From FEN-1279 sp964400285 (GTDB lineage Bacteria > Bacteroidota > Ignavibacteria > Tepidaquicellales > Tepidaquicellaceae), in contig CAYNTK010000005.1 in the NCBI GenBank assembly GCA_964400285.1, positions 184,932-248,931 of the forward strand: 64,000 bases of DNA, written 5' to 3'. The translations under genes and the position numbers were made by a program. Below are positions 24,565 to 33,186 of this stretch, one piece after another (positions within the stretch are counted from its first letter, which is position 1; the number at the start of each line of letters is the position of its first letter). The notes beneath the pieces were generated by a model, which did not search any database, was not told the origin of the DNA, and worked only from the letters and a program-made list of their open reading frames with translations.

Positions 24565-27048
24565 ATGCATTTTAGTAAAAAAGAAGTAATATCGAATCCC
24601 TCTACCGATAGGGTAAAGTTCATCAGAGACAGGTATCTTTCCGAGCCGCTTTTTATAGATTCGCAGTACATTAAATATTACACCGAAGCTCACTCTAAAA
24701 CCGACGGCTACAATTCACTCGAGCGTCGAGCCGAATGCCATTCATTTGCATTGGAACATTTAACACCTGTAATCCGTGAGAAGGATATTTTAGTCGGAAG
24801 CAAAACCCGCTACGTTCGAGGTGCCATTCCATATTGCAATTACGCTTCCCGCTACATACTCCGTGAATTCAAAAACGAAGAAGCCAAAGCTCAAGATGCC
24901 GTTACCGATATAGGCGAAGGCGGCGGAATTGCAAAAGCAAAGCAGATTGCAGAAAGTGGTGACTTTGAATTTTTTTGTAAAAAATACTTAATCACAAAAG
25001 AAGATAAACAAGCTCTTAAAGAGTCCGCAGAGTATTTCCTCGGAAAAAGTATGCAGGATGTCGGCGATGCGTTGTGGAAAAGGGTTTTCGAGCAGGCGGA
25101 ATATATCGATAAAGGCTGGCAGGCAGGTCTCTACACCGCTCCTCACGACCCCGCACCCGAAGGCAGGTATGTGCTGGATTTTGAAACTGCTTTGAATCAA
25201 GGACTGAATAGAATTATCGATAGATTAAAAGATAAAATAAAAAATACCGAGGTAACCGATTATAAATCTGCCGAAAAAATTTATTTCTGGCGTGCAGGAA
25301 TCAGAACTCTCGAAGCTACTATTAAATGGGCAGAGAATTACGGAAAGAAAGCAGAAGAACTTGCTCTGGTCGAGAAAGATACAAAGCGGAAAAAAGAACT
25401 TCTGGAAATTGCGGAAAGATGTAAATACGTCCCTGCAAATACGCCGGGAAATTTCCGCGATGCAATTCAAATGTTCTGGTTTGTATATCTTGCGGGGCAT
25501 ATCGAGGGCTCGCATCTCGGATATTCACCCGGAAGATTCGACCGTTATATGTATCCATTCTTCAAAGCTGATAAAGAAGCAGGCGTAATAACAAACGAAG
25601 AAGCTCTTGAACTTTTAGAATTGCTTCGTGTGAAAATGACTGAGATAGAATACGTAGCATCTTTTTCGTGGGCGGGACTCGGCTCGGGAAATCTATTTCA
25701 GAATATGATTCTCGGTGGACTCGATGAAAAAGGTCACCGCGGGGATAATGAGCTTTCGCTTCTTGTCTTGCAGTCGGCGATCAACTGCCAGACAACTCAA
25801 CCGACGCTTTCGGTTTGGTATGACGATACGCTTAGCGAGGAATTTTTATTAAAGGCGATCGAGTGTGTTAAAACCGGATGCGGTTTCCCTGCGTGGTTTA
25901 ATACTAAGGTTTATATTCAGCACGAATTACAAAAATCAAAACTGCCCGTGCCACTCATTCGCAAATATGCCGCAATGGGGGGATGCACAGAGCCGACTAT
26001 GGAAGGTATGAGCTACGGAATCGTGCAGGCAGGATTTATAAATCATGGAAAACTTTTTGAACTTGCTATGAACGGTGGAAAAGACCCGCGTACAGGTTTG
26101 CAATTCGATGAAACGAAAATTCCTACAAACTATGATGAATTATATACTGCTTATAAATTCCATTTGCGGAATGCAATTCGCAACTGGCAAAGATATTGGA
26201 ACTATGTAATGTCAGCACATAGGCAAACGTGTAATCTGATTTTTTCTTCAGTGCTGGTTCGCGATTGCATCGAAAGAGGTTTATCGCTCGATGATGGCGG
26301 AGCAGTTTGCAACGGCACACCGACAACGCTTAGTACAGGTATGGTTAATATTGTGAATTCATTTGCTGTTGTAAAAAAACTTGTTGATGAAGAAAAATTT
26401 ATTTCGATGGCTCAGCTTCGTGATGCAATGCTAAAAAACTGGGAAGGATATGAAAAACTTCGTAACAAGGCACTTGGCGTTCCAAAGTGGGGAAACAATG
26501 ATGACTATGCTGATAGCATTTACGAAGACCTTTTTGATACTTATTGCAATTACGTTTCCGAACAGAAAAATTATCTTGGAGAGCCATACGACCCTTCTAT
26601 GCTTGCTATAAGTACGCATGCACCTTTTGGAAAAGTATGCGGAGCTACACCTGACGGAAGATTTGCGGGAGAAACGCTTTGCGACGGAGTTACTTCACCA
26701 TTCCCGGGAACCGATACAAACGGTCCGCTTGCAGTTTTACATTCGGCAGGAAAAATCGACCACTCGCGTATTCGCGGTGGATTGCATAATATGAAATTCC
26801 ATCCTTCGGCTTTAAGAGGTATTCATGGCTCGAAGAAACTTTTAAGTCTAATTAAAACATATTTCGATACGCTCGGTTTTCAGATTCAGTTTAACGTGGT
26901 CGATAGCGGAATGCTTCGTGATGCACAGGCACATCCAGAAAAATACCGTGACCTTATCGTCCGTGTAGCAGGATTCAGTGCGTTCTTTGTCGAGTTAGGA
27001 AAAACGATACAGGATGAAATTATTCGAAGAACTGAACATAGTATATAA
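24565..27048 (+). CDS. Glycyl radical enzyme, substrate unassigned
   Basis: An oxygen-sensitive enzyme of the pyruvate formate-lyase superfamily, working through a glycyl radical and a thiyl radical. The glycyl loop is 'RVAGFSAFF' (residues 800-808, radical Gly803); most relatives have Tyr where Phe804 stands. The active-site loop is 'GGCTEPTMEG' with Cys474 and Glu476. This Cys-x-Glu pattern is that of dehydratases, lyases and decarboxylases (CutC, glycerol dehydratase, hydroxyphenylacetate decarboxylase types) rather than true pyruvate formate-lyase, which has Cys-Cys. The 827 residues fit that group. Possible reactions include elimination, decarboxylation or fumarate addition. The gene is richer in G and C than its neighbours, which hints at transfer. 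Its activase follows. Confidence 0.9.
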   Translation: MHFSKKEVISNPSTDRVKFIRDRYLSEPLFIDSQYIKYYTEAHSKTDGYNSLERRAECHSFALEHLTPVIREKDILVGSKTRYVRGAIPYCNYASRYILREFKNEEAKAQDAVTDIGEGGGIAKAKQIAESGDFEFFCKKYLITKEDKQALKESAEYFLGKSMQDVGDALWKRVFEQAEYIDKGWQAGLYTAPHDPAPEGRYVLDFETALNQGLNRIIDRLKDKIKNTEVTDYKSAEKIYFWRAGIRTLEATIKWAENYGKKAEELALVEKDTKRKKELLEIAERCKYVPANTPGNFRDAIQMFWFVYLAGHIEGSHLGYSPGRFDRYMYPFFKADKEAGVITNEEALELLELLRVKMTEIEYVASFSWAGLGSGNLFQNMILGGLDEKGHRGDNELSLLVLQSAINCQTTQPTLSVWYDDTLSEEFLLKAIECVKTGCGFPAWFNTKVYIQHELQKSKLPVPLIRKYAAMGGCTEPTMEGMSYGIVQAGFINHGKLFELAMNGGKDPRTGLQFDETKIPTNYDELYTAYKFHLRNAIRNWQRYWNYVMSAHRQTCNLIFSSVLVRDCIERGLSLDDGGAVCNGTPTTLSTGMVNIVNSFAVVKKLVDEEKFISMAQLRDAMLKNWEGYEKLRNKALGVPKWGNNDDYADSIYEDLFDTYCNYVSEQKNYLGEPYDPSMLAISTHAPFGKVCGATPDGRFAGETLCDGVTSPFPGTDTNGPLAVLHSAGKIDHSRIRGGLHNMKFHPSALRGIHGSKKLLSLIKTYFDTLGFQIQFNVVDSGMLRDAQAHPEKYRDLIVRVAGFSAFFVELGKTIQDEIIRRTEHSI

Positions 27049-27099
27049 TGAGTGATGAATAATGATTAATGAATAATAAAGAATGAGTGAAAAATATTT

Positions 27100-27130
27100 C
27101 TTCTGAATTCTTACTTCTGAATTCTGTATT
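27100..27130. repeat. Simple repeat of ttctgaattc type
   Basis: Two copies of 'cttctgaattct' lie between the glycyl radical enzyme and its activase, in the same direction as the copy at 24430-24465. Confidence 0.6.
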
Positions 27131-27186
27131 TTTTTTTAATCTTATTAAATTGCATTAAATTAGATTTTTATAAACTTGATTATTTT

Positions 27187-28107
27187 TTGAAAGAAAAAGC
27201 TCTCATATTCGATATTCAGGATTTGTCTGTTCAGGACGGACCGGGGATAAGGACTACTGTTTTTATGAAGGGCTGTCCGCTTAAATGCAGATGGTGTGCG
27301 AATCCCGAAGGACAGAATCCTTATCCCGAACTGATGCATATAAATGCTCTTTGCAATAAAACTTATAATTGCATTTCTGTTTGTCCGTATAAAGCTGTTT
27401 TTATCGAATCCGAGAATAGCTTCCCAAATTTTTCCAGAGATATTTGCAAAAATTGTAAAACTCGCGAATGTATAGAAGCTTGTCCCTCGCGAGCAATAAA
27501 ATTTGCAGGAAAATATTTATCACTCGAAGAATTAATAAAGAAAATTAAACCGAATTTATCCTTTTACAAAAACTCTGGCGGGGGAGTTACATTTTCAGGT
27601 GGAGAGCCGTTTTTACAAATAGAATTTATTAAAAAGTTTATAGAGCAAACGAGTTCTTTCGGTTTATCGATTGGGGTCGAAACCTGTGGAATGTTCGACT
27701 GGAAGCAAGTTGAGGAGATTGCAGACAAATTTGATTTTATTTATTTCGATTTGAAATGTATGGATGGAGATATTCATAAAATAGAAACAGGAAGCACAAA
27801 TGAAATAATACTAACGAATCTGAAAAATCTTACGGGAAAAAATTCCAAAAGAATAATTGTATCTGTTCCAGTTGTTCCTGGAGTAAATGACACTGCCGAA
27901 AAGATAAAATCGATAGCGCAATTTTGCAAAATCAACGGGATAAAAGACTTGCGGCTTCTGCCTTATCACTCGCTTGGCGAGAGTAAATATAATGATTTAG
28001 GAAGGGAATATTTTATGAATAAAAATTTATCCGTACCCGAAAGTCAATTAAACAAATTTAAAAATCTGGTCGAATCATTTGGAATAAAATGTAATATTGA
28101 ATTGTAA
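27187..28107 (+). CDS. Glycyl radical enzyme activase (radical SAM)
   Basis: The enzyme uses SAM and a 4Fe-4S cluster to make the glycyl radical on its partner. The radical SAM motif is 'GCPLKCRWC' (Cys30, 34, 37). 'FSGGEPFLQ' holds the SAM-binding GGE. A ferredoxin-like insert (about 52-103) has Cys56, 62, 66, 87, 90, 95 and 99, that is seven rather than the usual eight cysteines, so one of the two extra clusters may be incomplete. This insert is found in activases of the eliminase/decarboxylase group and not in the plain PflA type. The start is TTG at 27187, 138 bases after the enzyme gene; no ATG is near. Confidence 0.92.
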   Translation: MKEKALIFDIQDLSVQDGPGIRTTVFMKGCPLKCRWCANPEGQNPYPELMHINALCNKTYNCISVCPYKAVFIESENSFPNFSRDICKNCKTRECIEACPSRAIKFAGKYLSLEELIKKIKPNLSFYKNSGGGVTFSGGEPFLQIEFIKKFIEQTSSFGLSIGVETCGMFDWKQVEEIADKFDFIYFDLKCMDGDIHKIETGSTNEIILTNLKNLTGKNSKRIIVSVPVVPGVNDTAEKIKSIAQFCKINGIKDLRLLPYHSLGESKYNDLGREYFMNKNLSVPESQLNKFKNLVESFGIKCNIEL

Positions 28108-28173
28108 AAAATATTTTTTTTACACAGAGATACACGGAGGTAATCACAAAGTCACACATAGAAAATGCAATTT

Positions 28174-28201
28174 CCTATTCACGATTGACTATTCACTTTT
28201 T
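28174..28201 (-). repeat. Purine-rich repeat arm near the decayed ABC gene
   Basis: In minus-strand sense it reads 'aaaagtgaatagtcaatcgt...', close to the arms at 36106-36136 and 37169-37200. It lies about 40 bases past the 3' end of the ABC six-TM pseudogene. Confidence 0.5.
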
Positions 28202-28241
28202 ATGTCCTTACTCTAAAAACTCTACAGACTCTATAAACTAA

Positions 28242-29306
28242 TTAGATTTCCATTTTCAGCCTCTTCGAAATATCCTTAAGAGATGTCCAGCTTTCCATAA
28301 GTTCAGGAAGATATTCTGTTGAAGTGACGAAAGTCCACAAATATGCAATAATTGAGTAAAGTTCGCCAGCACTAAAATAATCAAGGTCAATTGCTATATA
28401 AAGCACAACAAGAAAAATCCCCACAAGTGTTGCTCTTGTCATTCCGAAATTGAATGCTCCCCAGTCTGCGATTTTCTTTTGGGGCTTGGCAAGTTTTTAG
28501 TAATAATCATGTACATAATTAGAGTCTTGTTTTGAAAATATTTCGTAAATATCTTCGTAGTTATCATGATATTCTTTTTGTAAAATAGCTACACGTTTAC
28601 TATATAATTTGTTTGTAAAGTAAATTGGGATTACAATGCATAAGCAAGTCAAAGAAATTTTTCAATCGAAAAAATATAATGCTATTATTGCTCCTCCTAT
28701 TGCAATTATATTTTCGAGAACTTCAGGTAATCTATATTGTAGAAATCCAATATATTCGTGAGAAAGCTGAGCTCTTGTTGCTGTTTTGGAAACGTTCAGG
28801 TTTAATTTAATAGCACTGTGGCTAACTTCGGTTGCAATTTTGGTATATATATTGAGAAAAATTTTGGGGTCAGCAGATCTTCTGACAACACCCAAACCAG
28901 AATTTATAATAAATACTGATATCCAAATAATTAAAGGATATATATAAGAGCTTCTTTCAGTTTGTTCGAATGATTTTAAACTATCTTTGCTTCCATTGGA
29001 ATCATTTTGATTAGATGAAACATTTTCGGAATATGAATTGATTAATTCAATTGAATCTTTCGTTTGAAAATTTTCATAAAATGTATAATTTGTATCTTGA
29101 TTTTTTTCGTTTTTTAGTTTTCCAAGTTCGCTTTGTATTTTCAGGCTATCCTGTTCAATGTTTTAATAATGAACCTCTATTACGGCATCTATCACCCATC
29201 CGAAAACAGTTGGCTCTATTATCCATGCAACGTTTTCGATAATCACTAAACTAAATGCTATTATTATTCCTTTTCTGAAGCGTCTGATTAAATCAATCAA
29301 AAACAT
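28242..29306 (-). pseudogene. ABC transporter six-TM-domain protein with three in-frame stops
   Basis: One reading frame runs from the ATG at 29306 ('MFLIDLIRRFRKGIIIAFSL') to the stop at 28242 without any frameshift. It contains three internal stops: TAA at 29163-29165, TGA at 28662-28664 and TAA at 28497-28499. The parts resemble the ABC six-transmembrane-domain family that lacks its own ATPase: 'VRRSADPKIFLNIYTKI', 'ATRAQLSHEYIGFLQ', 'WGAFNFGMTRATLVG' and the C-terminal 'AGELYSIIAYLWTF'. An unusual hydrophilic stretch of roughly 70 residues follows the first stop. At the TGA the frame reads 'FFD*KIS', where Trp would fit. The gene appears recently inactivated; a whole product would be about 354 residues. 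Confidence 0.8.
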
Positions 29307-29524
29307 TGGTTACTATATTAAATACTATATTGAAATGCTAAAACTATAGTTATTTTTTATTAAATTCTATGAATAAACAAAGAGATTGGAATTAAACCTA
29401 TTTTTCATTTGTTCTTATTTTTAACATTAAACTTTAAAAAGTTTATATAAATATATTCAAATTTATAAAGACTTGATATTGAAACGAATTAAATATTTAA
29501 CTATCTTTAATAAAAATTAATATT

Positions 29525-29911
29525 ATGAATTTCAAATATAAATTTTTAAAATTTTTGCTTACATTAGCAATTTTATGGTTTCCTTTTAGTGGTTCTGATT
29601 GTGTAAAATCCAGTGAAGGAACAACAAGTGTGATTGGTAGCTGGGAACTTGTTAAAATGCTTGGTAATGCCCAAGATGTTTGTCTTGGTGAAGTTGCTAA
29701 TTTTCAAACATCGGGCAATGCAACCTTAACCTGTCCCAATTCTGCTCCAATTCAAAAAGCTTATACTTTTTCAAATAACATATTAACTTATACTGAAAAC
29801 AATTTAAGTTATACTGTTACTTTTAGAGTTGCTGACGGAATTCAAAAAATGGTATTGAAGGGTAGAAACGGTGTTGATAGAGAATTAACTTACAATCAAC
29901 TTTCAAAATAA
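29525..29911 (+). CDS. Small secreted lipocalin-like protein
   Basis: The 128 residues start with a signal peptide (about 1-24). A region follows that begins 'VIGSWELVKMLGN' and continues as beta-strands ('ATLTCPNSAPI', 'AYTFSNNILTYTEN', 'YTVTFRVADG'). The 'GSW.L' start and strand pattern recall the lipocalin-like domains of Bacteroidota lipoproteins. The signal has 'SGSDC', so lipid attachment to Cys26 is possible though the lipobox is poor. It precedes the metalloprotease gene by 12 bases, so the two may be co-transcribed. No function is known. Confidence 0.65.
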   Translation: MNFKYKFLKFLLTLAILWFPFSGSDCVKSSEGTTSVIGSWELVKMLGNAQDVCLGEVANFQTSGNATLTCPNSAPIQKAYTFSNNILTYTENNLSYTVTFRVADGIQKMVLKGRNGVDRELTYNQLSK

Positions 29912-29923
29912 AAAATTTTTAAT

Positions 29924-31633
29924 ATGAAAATAAAATATTCTCCTTTCGTGTTTATAATATTTGTTGTTATTCTTGGTTTTCTTGGAAATTCATTTTTTAA
30001 TAATGAACCATCTAATAATAATTCTCCAAATTTAAAACCTGTGAAAAGTGTTAAAGAAATCATAGCTGAAAAAAAATTGAATTCAAATTTTGATAATATT
30101 AAACTTTTTAATTTTAAAATTTCTGATGAAAAAAACAAAAATCTAAATGAACATATCAAATCATTTACATTACTAAATCTGAACAGAGAAAACTTAAAGA
30201 ATTTATTATACTTGCAAAAAGAAAACATTGTTTTTGAAATTCCTCTTTCGGAAAAAAAATCTATTAATCTTGAACTTACAAAAATCCCTGTGTTTTCAGA
30301 TAAATTTGAGATTAAAATGATTACAGAAAATGGAATTGTTCCGTACAAATACAACCCCGGAATTTTTTATAGGGGAATAATTAAAGATAATCCAAACTCT
30401 ATTGCAACAATTAGTATATTTGAAAATTCTGTTATCGGTATTATTTCAGATGAATTTGGAAACTATAATCTCGGAGTATTGAAAGGTGATTTAAGTGGCG
30501 AGAACTATATTTTTTATAATGATAGAGATTTATATGTAAAAAATAATTTTAAATGTGATGTAGATGATTTCGGAAAAATGAGAAAAAATAATTATACTCG
30601 TGAATTATATAATATTGATAATCCAACCTCGAGAAATCCAGTAAGGGTTTATTTCGTTGCAGATTATCAGATGTATCTCGATTTTAATTTTAACATTTCA
30701 AGTGTGTCTAATTATATTTCGGCAGTGTTTAACGAGGTTGCAACTATTTATCAAAATGAATTTTTACAGGTTCAGATTTCTTCCATTTATGTTTATACTG
30801 TTCCTGACCCTTACAGGAATTTGCACAACTCGGTTACTATTTTGGAAAAGTTTGGTGAAATAACAAAGGATAATTTTACTGGTGACCTTGCTCATTTACT
30901 TTCTACAAGAGATGAAGGCTTTGGTGGTATTGCATGGGTAAACGTTTTGTGTGAAAATTATAACGCTTTTGATAATTCAGGCAGATTTGCTTTTAGCGGA
31001 ATTGAAAGTAATTATAATCCTTTTCCTACTTATTCTTGGACTGTGACTGTAGTTGCTCACGAAATGGGACATAACTTTGGCTCGATGCATACTCACGCAT
31101 GTTGGTGGCCTATTTCAGCCAGCAGAATTGGTCAGATTGATTCTTGTGTTTATATAAACGGTGAAAGCTGTAGCGGTACTCCTAATGTTCCAAATTATAA
31201 CGGAACACTAATGAGCTATTGTCATTTAAATGGTGCGACAAATCTTTATCTTGGTTTTGGTCCTATGCCAGGAGATACTGTTCGTTTAAGATACAATCAG
31301 TGCAACAGATTTGGACCTGTAGTAAATTCGTCTGAATTACCTACATTTTTCAAACTTGACCAAAATTACCCAAATCCATTCAATCCTGTTACTACAATAA
31401 GTTTCGCCGTTCCTCAGGATGCTTTTATCTCTATAAAAGTTTATGATGTTATGGGAAGGGAGATTGCAGAATTGGTGAACAATAAATTTTATTCTCGAGG
31501 TTATCAAAATACAATTTTTAATTCAGTTCAATACAATTTATCGAGTGGAATATATTTCTACAAACTAATTGCTTCTAATTTGGCAGGTAGTAATATTTTT
31601 ACTCAAGTTAAAAAAATGATTTTGTTAAAATGA
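29924..31633 (+). CDS. Secreted zinc metalloprotease with T9SS sorting domain
   Basis: A metzincin-like protease. After a signal peptide (about 1-25) comes a propeptide-like region (about 30-220) and the catalytic domain. Its zinc site is 'AHEMGHNFGSMH' (about residues 377-388), the extended HExxHxxGxxH, followed by 'NGTLMSYCH' with a Met-turn. The last ~94 residues (from 'FKLDQNYPNPFNPVTTI') form a type A T9SS sorting domain ending 'KKMILLK', which sends the protein across the outer membrane and is then cut off. It is the clearest sign that the organism has a type IX system. The protease could serve nutrition or attack; the target is unknown. Confidence 0.9.
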   Translation: MKIKYSPFVFIIFVVILGFLGNSFFNNEPSNNNSPNLKPVKSVKEIIAEKKLNSNFDNIKLFNFKISDEKNKNLNEHIKSFTLLNLNRENLKNLLYLQKENIVFEIPLSEKKSINLELTKIPVFSDKFEIKMITENGIVPYKYNPGIFYRGIIKDNPNSIATISIFENSVIGIISDEFGNYNLGVLKGDLSGENYIFYNDRDLYVKNNFKCDVDDFGKMRKNNYTRELYNIDNPTSRNPVRVYFVADYQMYLDFNFNISSVSNYISAVFNEVATIYQNEFLQVQISSIYVYTVPDPYRNLHNSVTILEKFGEITKDNFTGDLAHLLSTRDEGFGGIAWVNVLCENYNAFDNSGRFAFSGIESNYNPFPTYSWTVTVVAHEMGHNFGSMHTHACWWPISASRIGQIDSCVYINGESCSGTPNVPNYNGTLMSYCHLNGATNLYLGFGPMPGDTVRLRYNQCNRFGPVVNSSELPTFFKLDQNYPNPFNPVTTISFAVPQDAFISIKVYDVMGREIAELVNNKFYSRGYQNTIFNSVQYNLSSGIYFYKLIASNLAGSNIFTQVKKMILLK

Positions 31634-31646
31634 TTTTATAATTATT

Positions 31647-32093
31647 ATGAAAAAAATTTACTTTCTTTTTCTTTTCCCTTTGATTTATTACTACGGTTGT
31701 ACTGGTGGGTGTTCAACTTCTTGCTCTGCCGATTGTTGGGATTTAATCTGTGGAAAATATTATTACACAATTTATGATTCTATCGATATTAAATTATTAG
31801 AAGGTGTAATAAATATATCAGATTGTGTTGGAAATACTATTGGAGGAACATATTCGAAGGATAAAATTTATAATGATACTTTTTCTGGATATGCATCATT
31901 AAAAGGTTTTTTTAGGGGTAATGTTGATACAAAAGAAAAAAAAGCATACATTAATTTAAATCCAAAAATTGCTGACAATAATATTTTCATAAATATTGAT
32001 ATTAAAAAAGAATCCTTAATAGGTATATGGACATATTCTACTATGAAAGATAGAATTGGTAGTGGTAAATTTTTAGCAGTGAAAATAAAGTAA
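31647..32093 (+). CDS. Small Cys-rich lipoprotein, unknown function
   Basis: The 148-residue product has a signal with a lipobox-like 'YYYGC' (Cys about 18), then a short cysteine-rich stretch 'TGGCSTSCSADCWDLIC', then a beta-rich domain (about 38-148). I do not recognise it. It lies 13 bases after the metalloprotease and 36 before the VWA lipoprotein, in a run of four secreted proteins. Confidence 0.6.
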   Translation: MKKIYFLFLFPLIYYYGCTGGCSTSCSADCWDLICGKYYYTIYDSIDIKLLEGVINISDCVGNTIGGTYSKDKIYNDTFSGYASLKGFFRGNVDTKEKKAYINLNPKIADNNIFINIDIKKESLIGIWTYSTMKDRIGSGKFLAVKIK

Positions 32094-32129
32094 AATATTT
32101 TTAGATTTTATAAATTAAAATAAAAAACT

Positions 32130-33116
32130 ATGAAAAAACATTTAATATCTTTCCTTACAATAGGAATAGTAGCAATATTTGTAATCATTTATGGTTGCAA
32201 TAAAGATGATTCTCCTGTATCATCTAATAATCAAGCAATAACTCAAATTATAACTAATGGAACAATTGTTCCTGTAAACCACACTCAGGCAACAGGTAGT
32301 TTGTTTATTACAGATCAGAATGGAAATCCGATAAGCGGAATTACCTCTTCAAATGTTACTGCACAGTTGAGGTGGGGAACTGATAATCCACTTGATTCAG
32401 GTACAACAGGAACGGTAACTATTACCTCCAACTCTCAAACTGGTAGTAATGTAGCGGGTGCTATTACTATGGATTATAGTGGTAGTATGGGGTCACAACA
32501 AATTCATTGTATGCAAAATGGTGTTCTTGCTTACATTAATGCAATGAAAGCTACCGATCTAACTGAAATTATTAAATTTGCATCCACCGTGTCTGTGGTT
32601 CAGACATTTACAAGTGACAAAGATTTGCTGAGAACAGCAGATACGTCATATTGGTCAGGAACTGGTGGAATGACTGCACTTTATCAGTCGATTTATCAAG
32701 GAACAAATGATGTAAAACTTCAACCATCTAATTTCGTTCGTACAGTTGTAGCTTTTACAGACGGAGGTGAAAATGCTTCTACAGTTAATAGACCGACTAT
32801 GATTTCAAACGCTTTATCAAGTGGAATTCCTATTTACACAGTATTTTTATATTCTGATACTAACAATAGTTATTATCGAGATATGAAAAATATTGCTGAT
32901 ACAACAGGCGGATTTAATTTCTGGGTGAAACCTGATAGTTGCACAAACTTAACACAAATATATCAGAAAATCAGTGGACAGCTTGTTGGTTCATACACTA
33001 TTAATATAACTTGGCAAGGTAATTTACCACCAACAGGAACTACTGTAAGGGCGATAATAACTACAACATATAACAATTTGACAAGTTCATTTACAAGGAG
33101 TTATATAATTCCGTAA
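32130..33116 (+). CDS. Lipoprotein with von Willebrand factor A domain
   Basis: A lipoprotein signal with lipobox 'IIYGC' (Cys about 23) is followed by a beta-rich region (about 40-105), then a VWA domain whose metal-ion site is 'MDYSGSMGS' (D-x-S-x-S, about 114-118) with 'TALYQSIYQG' and 'AFTDGGEN' as the other expected segments. VWA domains bind protein ligands through a metal ion. The protein is thus a likely outer-membrane adhesion or assembly factor. It ends the run of secreted genes and is followed by a strong terminator. Confidence 0.82.
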   Translation: MKKHLISFLTIGIVAIFVIIYGCNKDDSPVSSNNQAITQIITNGTIVPVNHTQATGSLFITDQNGNPISGITSSNVTAQLRWGTDNPLDSGTTGTVTITSNSQTGSNVAGAITMDYSGSMGSQQIHCMQNGVLAYINAMKATDLTEIIKFASTVSVVQTFTSDKDLLRTADTSYWSGTGGMTALYQSIYQGTNDVKLQPSNFVRTVVAFTDGGENASTVNRPTMISNALSSGIPIYTVFLYSDTNNSYYRDMKNIADTTGGFNFWVKPDSCTNLTQIYQKISGQLVGSYTINITWQGNLPPTGTTVRAIITTTYNNLTSSFTRSYIIP

Positions 33117-33135
33117 TTTTTTAATTTTAATTTAA

Positions 33136-33168
33136 AAAAGGTGAAACGTTTATAGCGTTTCACCTTTT
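33136..33168. terminator. Bidirectional intrinsic terminator, VWA gene / glyS
   Basis: A perfect 13-base stem, 'aaaaggtgaaacg' / 'cgtttcacctttt', with a 7-base loop lies between convergent genes and is followed by T-rich sequence on the right and preceded by A on the left. Confidence 0.88.
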
Positions 33169-33186
33169 ATTTTTGTGGTTAAACTT

